Under the pieces are notes generated by a model, which made no database searches, had not been told where the DNA came from, and was given only the letters and a program-made list of their open reading frames with translations. Shown piece by piece: positions 22,248 to 34,091 of a stretch of 64,000 nucleotides of DNA (its first letter is position 1; the number at the start of each line of letters is the position of its first letter). The DNA is from Cladosporium sp. IMV 00045 (taxonomy: Eukaryota; Ascomycota; Dothideomycetes; Cladosporiales; Cladosporiaceae). Made by a program: the position numbers and the translations under genes. The stretch is from contig MSJI02000785.1 in the NCBI GenBank assembly GCA_001931905.2, forward strand, positions 1-64,000. The letters are read 5' to 3'.

Positions 22248-25200
22248 AGAGTGCCGGGGTTATAGAAGGGTCTCATGAAATTGTGGCGGCGGATGGCCCA
22301 GTGTTAGGGGTGCTAAGACCAGTACACCAGCGGCTCAAACTCTCCTCAGACGGCGGCCGGGGGGTGTTCGATTTGAGACGTCAGGGTGAGAGAGATGGTA
22401 GAGCCCGAAGTCAGGCCATCGCTGCAACGGGTGTGTGGAGCGCGTGAACGATGAGCTGTCGCCGGACTGCTCTGGAGCACCAGAGAAGAGCGACGTTGCC
22501 GGCATGGAGGGCCTGGGGCCCTGGACAAGGCAATGCGCACAGTGCACAAGTAGGCTGCTCGGCCTACACCACGGTCATGCTAGACCCGTGCTCGACTCGC
22601 AACCCGCAGATGTATATCCCTGCTAGCCAAAGCAGCCATTAGCGCCATAGCGTCACGCCGATTTCGTTTTGACGAACTTCCGAGAACCCAAGAAGATGAT
22701 GCACTCTCATACTGCCCGGACGCCTACTCAGGAACAGCGCGCGGGCCGTCAGAGGCGTGCCGCAGGAGGGCACGTCATGAGACTGGGAGGAGGCAAAGTG
22801 CCTGCATACCTATAGGATACCTAGGTAATGCTAAGATATCGTGGTATTATGCCTGCAAAGCGCTGTGACCTTCGCCGTGTCGTCGTCTGTGATTTGCTGG
22901 CAAATGTCGAGATCATCGCACTAGGGCTGTTTCCAGGAGTCTGCCTGAGCGGCAATCCCTGGTACGGGGCCTATCCCAAAGCCTCCGATGATTATTGCGG
23001 TGATTGCTATGGATTGGCCGCAATCGCATATGAGACCTGTTGGTATACCATATCGCTGCTATACCACCAATGCCATCACCGTTGCACGCTTCTGGCAGGA
23101 AGTGCTTTTCCTTATTGGAGCTAGAGTCAACGGTGACATAACGTTGAGGATTGTTCTTGTCTCGTCGACGACTCGTTGCCAGGTTCCTGGCGTTCTTCTT
23201 TGCTTCTCCCTGGCTCGTGACGTTTGAGTCTTGTAATCAATCGAACCGGTGCAGGGATGTGTTCCCAGTCGGCACGAGTTCCCCGCGTGTCCAGACTCAC
23301 ATGGCAACCCTGGACAGGACAAGACGTCCCTATGAAACCATGGACGATGCGAGGTGACACTCTACAACCGAGGCTGCGAGGTTTTTTCGACCCGTGGGAA
23401 GGCGCAGTCTGCAGTCTCCCAGAGAGCGCGTTGTTCAGAGTTCCAGGGTCAAGCCACTTACATCTCACTGGCTTGATTGTGAATCCTTCGAACTGCCAAG
23501 CGACCGACTTTCAGATGAGGCTGCGTGTAAGTATCATGTATGCAATCAGAGGGGGATGCCGGACCGCACAAACCCCTGTAGTGTTATGCAGTCCGAGCAG
23601 AACCAGTGCATCCGACGCAATCAACAATCCTTGTCTTTACCGCCCACGGATTCATCGCGGTCCTGTCACCATGTTACCGGTATGCCTTGCCGGCATGGGA
23701 CAGTCGTCATCGTGCCCATGGACGTGCCTGCAGTGTCACTGTTGTACATATGTATCCTGCGAGATTTTGACATCCTTGACTTCATCTATAGAACAGGCTT
23801 AGGCATCGCAATTTATCTGCATCATGATGGCTGATTCAACCGCAAGATACGATCGGGACGTTTCCTGTCCCATGGTACCCGGGTGTGTCGCTTCTCGAGA
23901 CTGGTTCTTCAGTCCAGCCGGCTACCTCACGCGAACTGCACTGCACTGCACGGCGAATATGGCTCGAGATAGACATCTCGACCGTGCTCCACTCCAGACT
24001 TTGTATGGTCTCGTTCATGTCTGATGATAACACGAAGAAGCCTAGACCTTACTCTATCCGTCTCGTGCAACGTTTCTCCGTCGAGCAAATAGCCAAAATA
24101 CTCCATTGGTTAAATCGCCAGAGGAATGGCCCTCTTGGCCTCGTGCACACGCGCAATTGTTCAAGAAAACCACACGGCGGCCACGCGACGGCAAGGTTGC
24201 TGGCGAGTCAGGGCATTAATCAAAAACGGAGGCGCACAATCTGTTGAATTGCACCAAGGAACACGAAGACGCAACTCGCGCCGGCGGGGTCACCATCGTG
24301 CGCAGCTGGCGGGAGAAAATTGACCGTAGCATTAGCAATCCCCACCAATCGCAAATCGCGAGAGCATTTCGCAAGAACTGCGTGCTTTTCTCATCGTGGA
24401 GAAAATATCAGTCGAGTGTGTGCGAGCAGGCAAACGCTAAGCCGCACACGCGGATGGCGTGGTCTTCGTCTCGCCTACCGCCAGGCGGCTCAATCATTAG
24501 TACTGCGCATCGACTTCACGCTGTGGGCGCTGATTACTGCATTGGGATTGTCAATCCTAATTGTGGCACCGACTTCAACGGTTCGCAATCATGAGCGAAG
24601 GAATTTGTTATCTCCACGTGCCTCATCTTGGTCTCTCAATAATGAGGTCGTGTGAAGCTGTCTTCATCTGCGAAGACGCCCAAGACAATTGCCGCGAAGA
24701 GCGCCAGCCCGCGATACTTTCAATGGCTTGCTATACTTTCAATGGCTTGCTTCAACTTTTTCGTAGCGTCTTCGAAGGAATTCAAATTCCCTACGATTGC
24801 CGACCGGTAAACTGAATGGCCCACCTTCACACAGCCTTACAGGGAGCGTCTCCTTGAGTCTCGCGGCTTGATTCACGCCGTCGTGACGACGGCTGCAGGA
24901 GGATGAGGCTGATGCTGTCGTCGTGACGATGCCCGTGTACGCATGCCCTTCGGAACCATGTTGAGTCGCCGGGCAAGCTCTCGAGTCATTCATGCGGTAG
25001 TAGGGCGACTGAGCCCTGATCTCCACCCGTGAAGAACATCTTAACTTCTCTCGATACGGCAGTTCGTCCGGATCAATAGAGTAGGATAGTGAGCGTGCTA
25101 CCGGCCCGCCACCACATGATCGACGCCCCGGAGCCAGAGTCCAAGAGTCGTCCAAACCTACCACGAGTAACGACTCTTTTATCTACGTAGAACAGCCCTG

Positions 25201-26990
25201 GCCCGTTGCACCGTCGCAGAACGCAGCCCTCAATCTCCCTTCGTGCGAGTCGTGGGAATTTGACATAAGCATCTTCGATCCTGGAAGACGATCCCGTTTG
25301 CCGCATAGTCGTAAGCATTTCCCCCCTCTACCTCCTAGTGTCGAGTGAAGAGGAGCATACTACCGACATAATCGCGCTCGTCACAAGACAAGCGCGCGTG
25401 TCTTCACACGCACACACACAATCGTGGAGATCCGGAGAAGTCCCATACCTCTGCCGTGGTCTGTCCTCACACAAGTTTGACCTCCTGCTACTGCAGCCAC
25501 GCACGTCCTGTAGGATAGGGCTTTCGATGCGCCCCGATGACCTACTCACACTCGTATGTACGTATCCTACGGCACTTCGTCACATTTATCCTACCGAGAC
25601 GGCGACCGGCACGCCTGAGGGCTCCTGTGCATCTGAAGCATGGCCGCGGCACATAATCGAGCCGAGATATCAACGGCATGGTCTTAATACGGGCACGGTT
25701 TCAGGCCCTTCGGTAAACAGACTTTCCAAGAAGAAATCCTTCGCAAAGTCGAGAAGGAAGTATCACCGGTGGACGGCCATGTGGCATGCGGCCCAGTACG
25801 GTCGGTGGAATCCTGTGATCCCACGCTACTGCTGTGCTGCGTCCGCGCATTGTTGCCGGAGCAGTGTAGGTTCGTCCATGCGTCTGAAGACGGCGTCGAT
25901 GATTTTCCAATAGTTTAGCCCTGGGCGGAAAGTGGAGGACGCTGGTTTGGGACAAACCAGTCACGCCGCCAGGATCATGCCTTGAAGAAGGACCGGTCTG
26001 CGCACGCAACGCTGTTGAGTATGCAACGCCGTTTGTGATGCGCAAGCATTTTGTAGGTCTTGGTGTGGGTGCCGACAAATGTGATAATGGGAGCAGAGCG
26101 GTCTGCTCTTTTCGCAGAACTTTTGTCCGATCGTATGTCATGTACGGAGGAAATGCAGTAATTGATGTACAAGAAAATACCGCAAGGATGGGATTGTAGA
26201 TCATAGTATAGGTGATCGTGTGTTTGATCGACCACTAGACAGGCCTTTCACGACAAACATTACTCATCGGTTTCGCTTACCACGACCCTATGTCAGACGA
26301 GGTGAATATAAGAGAAGGTTAGCCTTGGTCATCGACGCCCTGTTGGAGCACGTCGGCAGTGAGGCAAGAGCCATTGATGCCCCTGGTGAGCATTCTGTGA
26401 TTGCAGAAGGTGACTCTAAACAATATATTTCGCGATTATGACCGCAATCGACCAGTCCCAATTAAACAAATTCCCAGGGTATCTTTGAATAGAAACGCTC
26501 GACTCCCATATCAATCGAACTCGCAGCGCAGATGATTCTGGCGCCCTTCGTAGTGTCATCGCTCCTGTGGCGGCGAGCTGGATTGCTCAAAAGCGAACGA
26601 CCTTGCGCATCATACCAATCGTATCAATTCTCGCAGTTGACCGTACAGACAGCTGAATACGCGGCCATGAGAATCCCACGAGTGTGGAACCCTGCAACTC
26701 GTCGCATAGCTGGCTCGGAATCACTCGAAAATGTGTCCTGTGATCCAAAGAGAGCCAAAGCTATGGTCTTGCCCAAACAGCCCGCTCAAAATTTCATGTC
26801 AATTTCATGCAAGATGTCGAGATCGACTTTCTGCGAACGCAGCCCTGTTCGCTTCGACTCGGACCGATGTTCAAGGAGACTCTCCTTATCCTAAGTAGGA
26901 GCATCTGCATCGATAGGATGTTCGCGTTTGAAATCTGGTGTAGAATCTCAACTTAGCAAACACAACAGCAATGTAATGGGTCCAACAAGC
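22248..26990. other. 4.7-kb region without a recognisable gene
   Basis: Many short frames occur on both strands (longest about 190 codons near 23224-23802), but none encodes a recognisable domain and none links through good splice sites into a longer protein. Base composition is balanced, with no strong AT-rich RIP signature. Small features: a TACCTAGGTA palindrome at 22820, a 19-bp tandem duplication at 24714-24751, and a short CA-rich run near 25410. The first few hundred bases must hold the scaffold gene promoter. Decayed mobile DNA, a non-coding transcript or fast-evolving genes are all possible. Confidence 0.5.
24714..24751. repeat. 19-bp tandem duplication
   Basis: ATACTTTCAATGGCTTGCT occurs twice in direct succession (24714-24732 and 24733-24751) inside the gene-free region. 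It is an exact short duplication, probably by replication slippage. Confidence 0.85.
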
Positions 26991-28251
26991 TCAGGCACCT
27001 GCAGATGCTATGCTGGCTTTCCGGCTTGCTGGCGGAACCATGCTCCTTGCTCCTGGGGTCACACTGGGTTTCCTGGAGTGCGTCGCCGCAGTTTCGTCGC
27101 CATTGGTCTGTCCGACAGTCGCTTCTGCATTTGCGTTTGAGCGAACAGTGAACAAGTTGCCGGTGCGAGACCCCAATGCCGACTGTATCATGCCCTTCAT
27201 GCGGATGTGCTCGTACTTCTTTCTCTGCGGGACCATCGTTGCTTGGTAGATTGGTGCTCCACCCCATCCTCTCGCGATGCCTGCCATGAACTGCTCTTTC
27301 TCCTCTTCCTCGTCGATCGGACCAGAAGGCTGGGAGTCCTCCTCTGGATCGGGAGCATTTGCATCGAACGCAGCCTTCTGTAGCTTCGCCTGATTCTTGC
27401 GCTGGTACTCCATCAAGAGCTTGTCGTAAGGCGCACTGCGTCCGGGCACACCTCGCTTCGCGCCCATACTATGGCTCTTACATGTCAAGCTGCGAGCGCA
27501 TTGCCCACCTTGCGGAAGCTCAACACCGCACTGTCGCTCGACATCAACTGGTGCTTTGGGTTTGGAGGCCTTTGCCTTCGCTTCATCCTTCTTCTTTTTC
27601 TTCTTGGTAGGTGCACCCTCCTCGCCCTCGTCGACGGCTTTGCGCTTTTTACTGGCTCCGCCTTTGATGGCACTCCGCTCGCCCTCCTCTTCCTCGTCGC
27701 TGTCTTGGCCTTTCTCTTTCCTGGCGGCCGCATCTCGTGCATCTTTGGCTTCCTTCTTTTTGCGCTGCTTCTCTTGCTTTTTGTTCAAGCACCGTTCGAT
27801 ATGCTTGGGCATCGAATGCTCCATGACCGTTCGTTTGCAGTGATTGCACTTCAACATCTTGGGCACGTCCATCAACGGCCTGCCGGTTGGAAAAGCTTTG
27901 GTGATGTCTGAGGGAGGTCTCTTGACTAGCGATGGGCGCTCTTTTTTCTTCTCGGCTGTGATTCATGTCAGAAAATCCATCTTCCGTTCAAAGAAGGCCA
28001 TTCGCGTAGTACCATTTCCATTCTCCGAGTCCCAGCTGCCTGGCTTCTTGACTACCGGAAGGTTGCCTTTGACGTCTGGCTTGAGTTTTGGAGAGGTGAC
28101 ATCTTCTAGATCCTCGAACAGGTTGCCTAGCGGTTTGCTGTCGCGTGCTTTTGAGGGCGCTGGAGCTGTGTCGCGATGTTAACTCGTCTGCAGTCGCATG
28201 TGATAGGGAGGCCGACGTACTCTTGCGACTCGTGGCGCCATTGGGTGCCAT
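26991..28251 (-). CDS. SGF73: SAGA complex subunit Sgf73 (ataxin-7-like, SCA7 domain)
   Basis: Three exons: 28221-28251, 28013-28165 and 26991-27955, giving 382 aa. Introns are 28166-28220 (GTACGT, TTAAC branch, CACAG) and 27956-28012 (GTACTA, weaker donor, TCACAG); phases agree at both joins (TSRK/TPAPSK and ENGN/AEKKKERP). Sgf73 anchors the deubiquitinase module to SAGA, which removes ubiquitin from histone H2B. An N-terminal C2HC zinc finger is visible (CNHCKRTVMEHSMPKHIERC), then a Lys/Glu-rich linker. The SCA7 domain follows (VERQCGVELPQGGQCARSL, CKSHSMGAKR, VPGRSAPYDKLLMEYQRKNQ) with its Cys-Cys-Cys-His ligands. The C-terminal part is disordered. The start is the ATG at 28251. Confidence 0.93.
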
Positions 28252-28665
28252 GATGTAGATGCTTCTAAGAAACTAAATCATGTAGGTGAGGAACAGTATC
28301 AGAGGTCGTCGACGTGGACAGCAACGTGGAAAACGACGTTGGCATGTGACCGCGCGCAGGCGCAAGTCGGCGATAGATGATGATGATAGAGCGAGGGTGC
28401 GATGCGGAGAGGCCGCCTGGGGAGGCCGGTGTAAACCTCAGGCATCAATATCAACTTGTTCGAGCTCACGAGGCGAATGTTTGCCTCTGGAAATGTCATC
28501 AAAGACACATACAATCAGAGCTTCTACTCACATCCAGATTACCTAATTGGCTAAGTGGTACATGTCAGCTACTCAACATGGACCAAGCGAAATCGACTTA
28601 GCATAAGTCAGTATAGGAGGGGACTTATGGATGCTAGCTCGCATCTTTCGGCCTGAGTCGCGAAG
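28252..28665. promoter_or_regulatory. Shared upstream region of SGF73 and TTI1
   Basis: 414 bases between divergent ATGs; both promoters must be here. A TTGGCTAAGTGG box at about 28547 resembles a tRNA A box, but no B box or cloverleaf follows. No specific factor site was assigned. Confidence 0.5.
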
Positions 28666-31600
28666 ATGCCATTCTTGCCGTCGATGGATATCAAACAAAA
28701 GGCATTTCAAAGACTAAAGCCATTGTGCGTGGGCTTGAGTCAGACAGTAGTCGCTCTAAACACGCCAAAAGGTAGCATACCAGAACTTGCTTCAAAACTG
28801 GAAGAGCTCGACCGCATAATAGCATCATTTCCCCCTATCGACAGTCCCTTGGACGACAAATTGGCCGACTATGTCTTCTTCCCACTTTCTCAAGTCCTGA
28901 AGCTTAGTCAAAAAGTCTCGATACGGTGTCTGGAACTGACGCTCGCTATCTTGGTCGTCCTCATCGAACAAGGCTGGAGGCAGCGCATACAACCGCAACT
29001 GGCAACTCAGGTCCTGATCTTATGCACTCTTCTTGCGAGCGACAGGCCTTCAGGTCTGGCATCGACCGAGACTACTACTGAGCTACGCAAGAATGCACTG
29101 CAATGTCTAGGTGCTACTTCGAAAGCTCTCGGCGCATCCGAAGATGGCAAAAAGCTTCTGCGAGACCAGTCGAATATGCCGCAGCTTGGACAAACGCTCA
29201 GCACAATTTTGGACGCCTTGGTCGATGGCGTCGATCATGACATCCAGCTTGCAGCCGCACATGCTTTGGATGCACTGATTGTCGCGATCGACTCGAAGGA
29301 TTTACTGGCGGGTTTCTTACCAGGCTTGACCTCGAAGCTTACAACTGTGCTTGTCCCGCAAACAAACCAGCGAAGGAACCACGATGTTCTCGTGATATGT
29401 CTCGATTTGCTCAAACATCTTCTGCATACCACAGTCAGCGATGATACTGCGACACAAAGTACATCGACAAGCCCAACCGCCAGTCAAGCTAATATATCCA
29501 AGATCGATTCGAAGTGGTTCGAACAAGCAGCTACTCAGCTGAAACCAGCACTCGCAAATATCTTTCGCTTGCGGGCTCACAAAAGAGACGATGTCAAGTC
29601 AGCGATCAGTCGATTGTGCCATATGATTCTTCGCCGATGCAAGACAAGCTTGGCTAACTGCATTGACAGGGCACTCGAGACTTTGATTGTACTTGGAGAT
29701 GATGAGAGCTCTGCAGAAACCGATCTTGAGCTCGAAATCCTCTTGCGCGGAGACTCGTCTTTGGCTGCTTCGCTCCAAGAGCTTCTGCATGATTGGGTCA
29801 AGTCTTTACCTCGCGTAATGCAGTCTGCCGACGAGCAAGCGAAGATACAGCGACTAGAGCGGATACAAACTGCTTACGGAACCCTCCAGCGGTGCGATGC
29901 TGCAGTCACAGTGATCGATCGGAGCTTAGGAGTTTCCTTGCGTGATAGCGTCTTGATTACTTTGCAGGCGCCCAAAACCTCGCAAGCTGCAATAACTACA
30001 ATTGAGCCCATGCAATCGCTCGACATTCAGATGCTGAGCAATACCTCAGGAAAGACTGAATTTGGATCCGCTCTCGTTCGACATCGTGGCCAGGAAGCCA
30101 TCTTGGAACATATCGAAACCCTCGTGAAAACAATCGGGCGATCACAATACTCGCAAGTCTTCATGGCCGAGATGGAACGGGATCTTTTGAGCTCACAAGA
30201 CGACGCACGGCTTGCGAGTTTCTGGCTCCTCTATGTAGCTACCAAGTCTGCAGCACAGGGCGTCGAAGAAGTTGACACCCTACTCAACATGGGCGGCAGC
30301 ACAGACTCGCCACACCAAGACTTTGTCGAAGAAATGTACTCAATGTCGCTCGAGATACTTGGCAACAGTTCCGCGCGGCCGTCAGAGAGTCGCCTGAAAT
30401 CCATGGCTCTTCGTGCCTTCGCAATGCGCGCCGAGTCTGCCGGCACAGAATTTCAATACGAGCTGATCGATGCTCTGTATCCCGTGCTCCATACTCTTGC
30501 AACACCAGATCCACAAGTACAGCAAGATAGTATTATCACGCTCAACACTATCACAAAAGCATGCGAGTATAGCAGCACTCAAGAGCTGATTGTCGCCAAT
30601 GTGGATTACCTCACAAACGCGGTTGCTTTGAAATTGAATGCTTTCGACGTGTCTCCTCAAGCACCACAAGTACTGCTCATGATGGTACAGTTGGCCGGAC
30701 CTAGCTTGTTGCCATACCTAGAAGACACTATCGAAAGTATCTTTGCTGCACTGGAGGATTATCATGGTTATCCACTGCTTGTAGAGCTACTGTTCAAGGT
30801 TTTGAGCGTCATGGCTGAAGAAGGAGCCAAGACGCCTCAACTTGCTATAACGGAAGGCAAAGCAAACAAAAAGAATGCAAGAGAAGTCAAAGGCTGGCTT
30901 ACGACAAACATGGATGATCTGGTTGATCACATCAAGACGAGGTCAATCGAACCTGACGGAAGGAAAGCAAAAGACGACATCGAGGAAAAGTTTGAAAAAG
31001 CACCACAAAGACCATGGGGAAAAGACAAGAAGAGCGAGGATGCCGATGACGACGAAGATGACATGGCCGAGGAAAATCAGAATGACGGCAACGAAGAGAA
31101 GCCACCACCAGCACCGAAGGTCTACAACTTACTGCTGAAGATCACGACTTTGACACAGCACTTCCTGCCTTCTGCGTCAGCCTCACTGAGAATGTCCCTC
31201 CTCGGGCTCATCCGCACTACGGTGCCGGCGATTGCGCAACACGAGAACAGCTTCCTTCCCCTGATCAATACGCTCTGGCCCGAAGTCACCGCCAGACTTG
31301 AAGATAGCGAACCCAATGTCCAGGTCACAGCATTGGAGATCATCATCGTCCTCTGCGAGCACGCCAAAGATTTCATGCGCTCACGCATGCTGCAGCTTTG
31401 GCCCATGTTGCAAGAGATTCACCAGCGTGCTGCGAAAGACATCGTGTCATCGATGAACCCGGCCAAGTCTCGAACCGAGCAGCAACGCAGCTTAGGTTCG
31501 AATACAAGGGCTGCGGTGGTCACAGCTACACCGTCTTTCAAGAAAGCGGTAATGCGCATGAAAGCCGCGCCAGCAGATTACACTAATACTTTGACTCGCA

Positions 31601-31851
31601 TGTTGTGGGACGCTGTCATCAAGACAATCACGGTGACGGTTCAGTGTGTACCGCTTCCCCCAGAGAAGTTAGATGAAGCTCTGGAGCTGTTGGAGCCATG
31701 TTTGGACGACGAGGCAGTGCTACGGGCATTGGAGGCCCAGAACGCCGATGCTGTGTGGCTTGTCAAGATGAGGACTGGAAGATTGGGCTCGATGAAGACG
31801 CCAGCTGTCGAGAAGGACAGCATTTGGAGATGGGCCGCCATCGCAGCATGA
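28666..31851 (+). CDS. TTI1: TTI1, HEAT-repeat subunit of the TTT (Tel2-Tti1-Tti2) complex
   Basis: A single-exon protein of 1,061 aa, all-helical with HEAT-like repeats. The TTT complex works with Hsp90 to fold and stabilise PIKK-family proteins (TOR, ATM/ATR-type kinases and Tra1). The N-terminal motif FQRLKPLCVGLSQ and LDDKLADYVFFPLSQVL, followed by a helix ending IEQGWR, is characteristic of TTI1. The C-terminal HEAT region includes LLGLIRTTVPAIAQHENSFL, LINTLWPEVTARLEDSEPNV and QVTALEIIIVLCEHA. A charged, acidic loop lies at about residues 765-810 (EDADDDEDDMAEENQ), as in homologues. The start could be ATG 28666 or the ATG six codons later at 28684. It is divergent from SGF73. Confidence 0.9.
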   Translation: MPFLPSMDIKQKAFQRLKPLCVGLSQTVVALNTPKGSIPELASKLEELDRIIASFPPIDSPLDDKLADYVFFPLSQVLKLSQKVSIRCLELTLAILVVLIEQGWRQRIQPQLATQVLILCTLLASDRPSGLASTETTTELRKNALQCLGATSKALGASEDGKKLLRDQSNMPQLGQTLSTILDALVDGVDHDIQLAAAHALDALIVAIDSKDLLAGFLPGLTSKLTTVLVPQTNQRRNHDVLVICLDLLKHLLHTTVSDDTATQSTSTSPTASQANISKIDSKWFEQAATQLKPALANIFRLRAHKRDDVKSAISRLCHMILRRCKTSLANCIDRALETLIVLGDDESSAETDLELEILLRGDSSLAASLQELLHDWVKSLPRVMQSADEQAKIQRLERIQTAYGTLQRCDAAVTVIDRSLGVSLRDSVLITLQAPKTSQAAITTIEPMQSLDIQMLSNTSGKTEFGSALVRHRGQEAILEHIETLVKTIGRSQYSQVFMAEMERDLLSSQDDARLASFWLLYVATKSAAQGVEEVDTLLNMGGSTDSPHQDFVEEMYSMSLEILGNSSARPSESRLKSMALRAFAMRAESAGTEFQYELIDALYPVLHTLATPDPQVQQDSIITLNTITKACEYSSTQELIVANVDYLTNAVALKLNAFDVSPQAPQVLLMMVQLAGPSLLPYLEDTIESIFAALEDYHGYPLLVELLFKVLSVMAEEGAKTPQLAITEGKANKKNAREVKGWLTTNMDDLVDHIKTRSIEPDGRKAKDDIEEKFEKAPQRPWGKDKKSEDADDDEDDMAEENQNDGNEEKPPPAPKVYNLLLKITTLTQHFLPSASASLRMSLLGLIRTTVPAIAQHENSFLPLINTLWPEVTARLEDSEPNVQVTALEIIIVLCEHAKDFMRSRMLQLWPMLQEIHQRAAKDIVSSMNPAKSRTEQQRSLGSNTRAAVVTATPSFKKAVMRMKAAPADYTNTLTRMLWDAVIKTITVTVQCVPLPPEKLDEALELLEPCLDDEAVLRALEAQNADAVWLVKMRTGRLGSMKTPAVEKDSIWRWAAIAA

Positions 31852-32516
31852 GCACGAGACGCTTCGCCTTTGGCAAACCAAACAATTTGCTACACGACAA
31901 GCCGTGCCTAATAATATACTTCAACGACGACAAACACCGAATTGCGGCTCTTATCGAGGAAGTGCTTCGAGGCAAACTCGAGCGCAAACTCGAGCGCTTG
32001 AGGCTTCGTACCACCGCAACCTAACAATTGGACGCCAGCTATGCCCGAGACAACCAAACAATGGCAGTTGGGGCCATCCCACCGCACGGGGCAAACGTGT
32101 TTGCGCCACGTTTGGGCGCGCCGGGCATCTTGTTTGCACACTTGCTGACCGCTTACCAACCGAGGCAAACAACTCTTGGGCATATCAAGCAACCAACATC
32201 TGACCACCAGGCGCGTGGCACAGGAAGATAAAAGGCTGGTTCGCTGTCGCATCGTCGATATCATCTGCTTGAACAAATCCACTCTTGTCCTCGTTACTTC
32301 CGCTCATTGTCTCACTGCCACTCCAACGCACATCGCCATTTCTTTGGACGCAATCCGTCAACTGAACATCACCCCATCGAACATTCAAAAGCTTGTAAGG
32401 AGCATTCAACTAAAATACCGCATCAGACGACCACACCTCAAGCGCACAATCATCACCGTTATTGACCACCACCACCGCCGCCCAACAAAAACCAACACCC
32501 AACAATCAATCTCAAA
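31852..32516. other. Intergenic, 3' of TTI1 and 5' of the small Cys/His protein
   Basis: About 665 bases with no recognisable coding sequence. The part just before 32517 is C/A-rich (ACCACCACC, AACAAAAACC), typical of fungal 5' leaders. Confidence 0.5.
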
Positions 32517-32786
32517 ATGTGCTTCCACAAATACACGCACTACCAAAAGTGCACCGCCCACGTGCCGCTGCACACGCACATGTGCCCCAAGAACATCACC
32601 GAGGACGTGTCGCGGGTCATTTTCTGCGAGAACTACCGCGCCATCCGCGTCAACGCCAGCGAAACCTGCCCCTTCTGCGCCGTGGCGGAGAGCAAGAAGA
32701 AGTCCAAAGCGTCGGCCGTGCAGCAAGCAGCGCGCGTCTCTGGTCAGGCGGCGTACCCTAGTCCGGCTGATACGGTGACGCCTTGA
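32517..32786 (+). CDS. Small Cys/His-rich hypothetical protein, 89 aa
   Basis: It starts at ATG 32517 (TCAAAATGTG). The N-terminal half is rich in Cys and His: MCFHKYTHYQKC, then HVPLHTHMCP, FCENYR and ETCPFCAV. The second half is Lys/Ala/Ser-rich and disordered. The MC...Y..C start with later paired cysteines is a pattern seen in many short uncharacterised fungal proteins and suggests zinc binding. The product of the gene at 48805 starts in a similar way (MCKIIEYIYACGHH). No function can be assigned. A cysteine-rich secreted role is unlikely because no signal peptide is visible. Confidence 0.7.
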   Translation: MCFHKYTHYQKCTAHVPLHTHMCPKNITEDVSRVIFCENYRAIRVNASETCPFCAVAESKKKSKASAVQQAARVSGQAAYPSPADTVTP

Positions 32787-34091
32787 TTTTTGTCATCGTG
32801 GGGATTTTGCGTCGTTTGCCGTTGCTTGGTGAGCGTGGACTTGGAGGTGTGTGCTGTTGGGTCTCCTCGCCCGCCGGAGTCAGGAGGCGTTCAGGACCAG
32901 CCGCAGCGGGCAGCGTCGGGGCCTAGGATTTCATTTTACAGCTCTTGTCCAGTGGCTTTACATGGCTCTTCAGGGTTGCTGGATTATGATTCCCTGCACT
33001 GCCAATACGATTCGCGCCATCCATCAAGGGCAAACCCCAAAGGTCGTCCCAACCATCGAGCTGCAGCAACGTGACGCGACGGTGGCAGGCCGCCGACATG
33101 CTTCGACAGGGTATGTAGAATGACGAAGTGAGACCCTGGTGGAAGTTGTGGAGTCGAGCTCGAGCCTAAACGTGTTGGATCGGAAGGTATGGTAGTACGT
33201 GAGTATGTCAGGAGGAAATTCCTTAGGAACGCATTATCAGAACATTGAATACCTTGTGAGCGAAAGACGGGACAGTGAAGGGAATGGAACGGAAGGAAAA
33301 AGAACCACATCCGGTGGAGGTGCATGTCTTCGTTCATGATAGCGTTTACTGTGCGAATCGCGGCAAGCAAATAACAGCTAATACCTTGATTTGACATGAA
33401 CTTGCCATCTTTGCTTTTCTGAACAATCCACATACTGATTGGGCACAAGAACAACCAACAAACAATCAATTGAAACCCCAAAAAATCCAAGCAAGAAAAA
33501 CAATACACGGTTCATCAATTCATCAATTCATCAAGAAAACACATGTACAAGAAAACAACATCTACAAACACCCATCGACCGTGCCGGTTCCCACGCAGGC
33601 GCCGTTGACCATTTGAAAAAAACTCCTTGAGCCAAAAACCCCGAAACCTTGATTGAGGAACAGAGAAAGGAAAAAGAAAAAAAAAAGCTCCATCGCTATG
33701 CCATAACCGTACCCGTACCCTTAACCCCAAACCCTAGAACCCCAGAATCCCATGATCCATCCATTTGCGCCAGTTTTGATGTTGATGGCAATTCTTAAAC
33801 TGATCATCCACTCATCATCGTTCCAAAACCATTCCATGTATGAAAATCACGCCACTTAGTCATCTCCCCTTTTCCTCCGCAAAGAACTTTTCTCGCTTAA
33901 ACGCACCATGCATTCAGGTTGGACTGTGTGACCAACACGTGTGCGCGCGCTTTGATGCATTTAGCTATTCCCTTCTTTCAGAACATTCGTGTCAATCATG
34001 TCGGGTCGTCATTCGAGCAATCCGCTCGTTCCTTTCTTTTCAAGCTCCCTCCCTCCCTCCCTCGCCCCCTTCCTTGAGATAGAGCTCACGC
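32787..34091. other. Intergenic, no gene recognised
   Basis: About 1.3 kb. It contains A-rich stretches (33440-33560 and 33660-33690), a telomere-like C-rich run at 33709-33745 and a pyrimidine tract of CCCT repeats at about 34045-34075. Short frames on both strands do not resemble proteins. The last part is the 3' flank of the deubiquitinase gene. Confidence 0.5.
33709..33745. repeat. Short telomere-like C-rich run
   Basis: A stretch with GTACCCTTAACCCC, AAACCCTAG and AACCCC resembles degenerate copies of the CCCTAA telomere strand. It is interstitial and only a few units long. It could be chance low-complexity sequence or a telobox-type binding site. Confidence 0.35.

Noticed and set aside
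23224..23834. Overlapping 190- and 146-codon plus frames in the gene-free region
   Set aside because: Two overlapping frames of similar length with high Cys/Ser/Arg content and no domain suggest random open sequence.
22248..26990. RIP-mutated transposon
   Set aside because: Base composition is balanced and no reverse transcriptase, integrase or transposase motif was seen in any frame.
28541..28562. tRNA A-box-like TTGGCTAAGTGGT upstream of TTI1
   Set aside because: No GGTTCGA-type B box follows within 80 bases.
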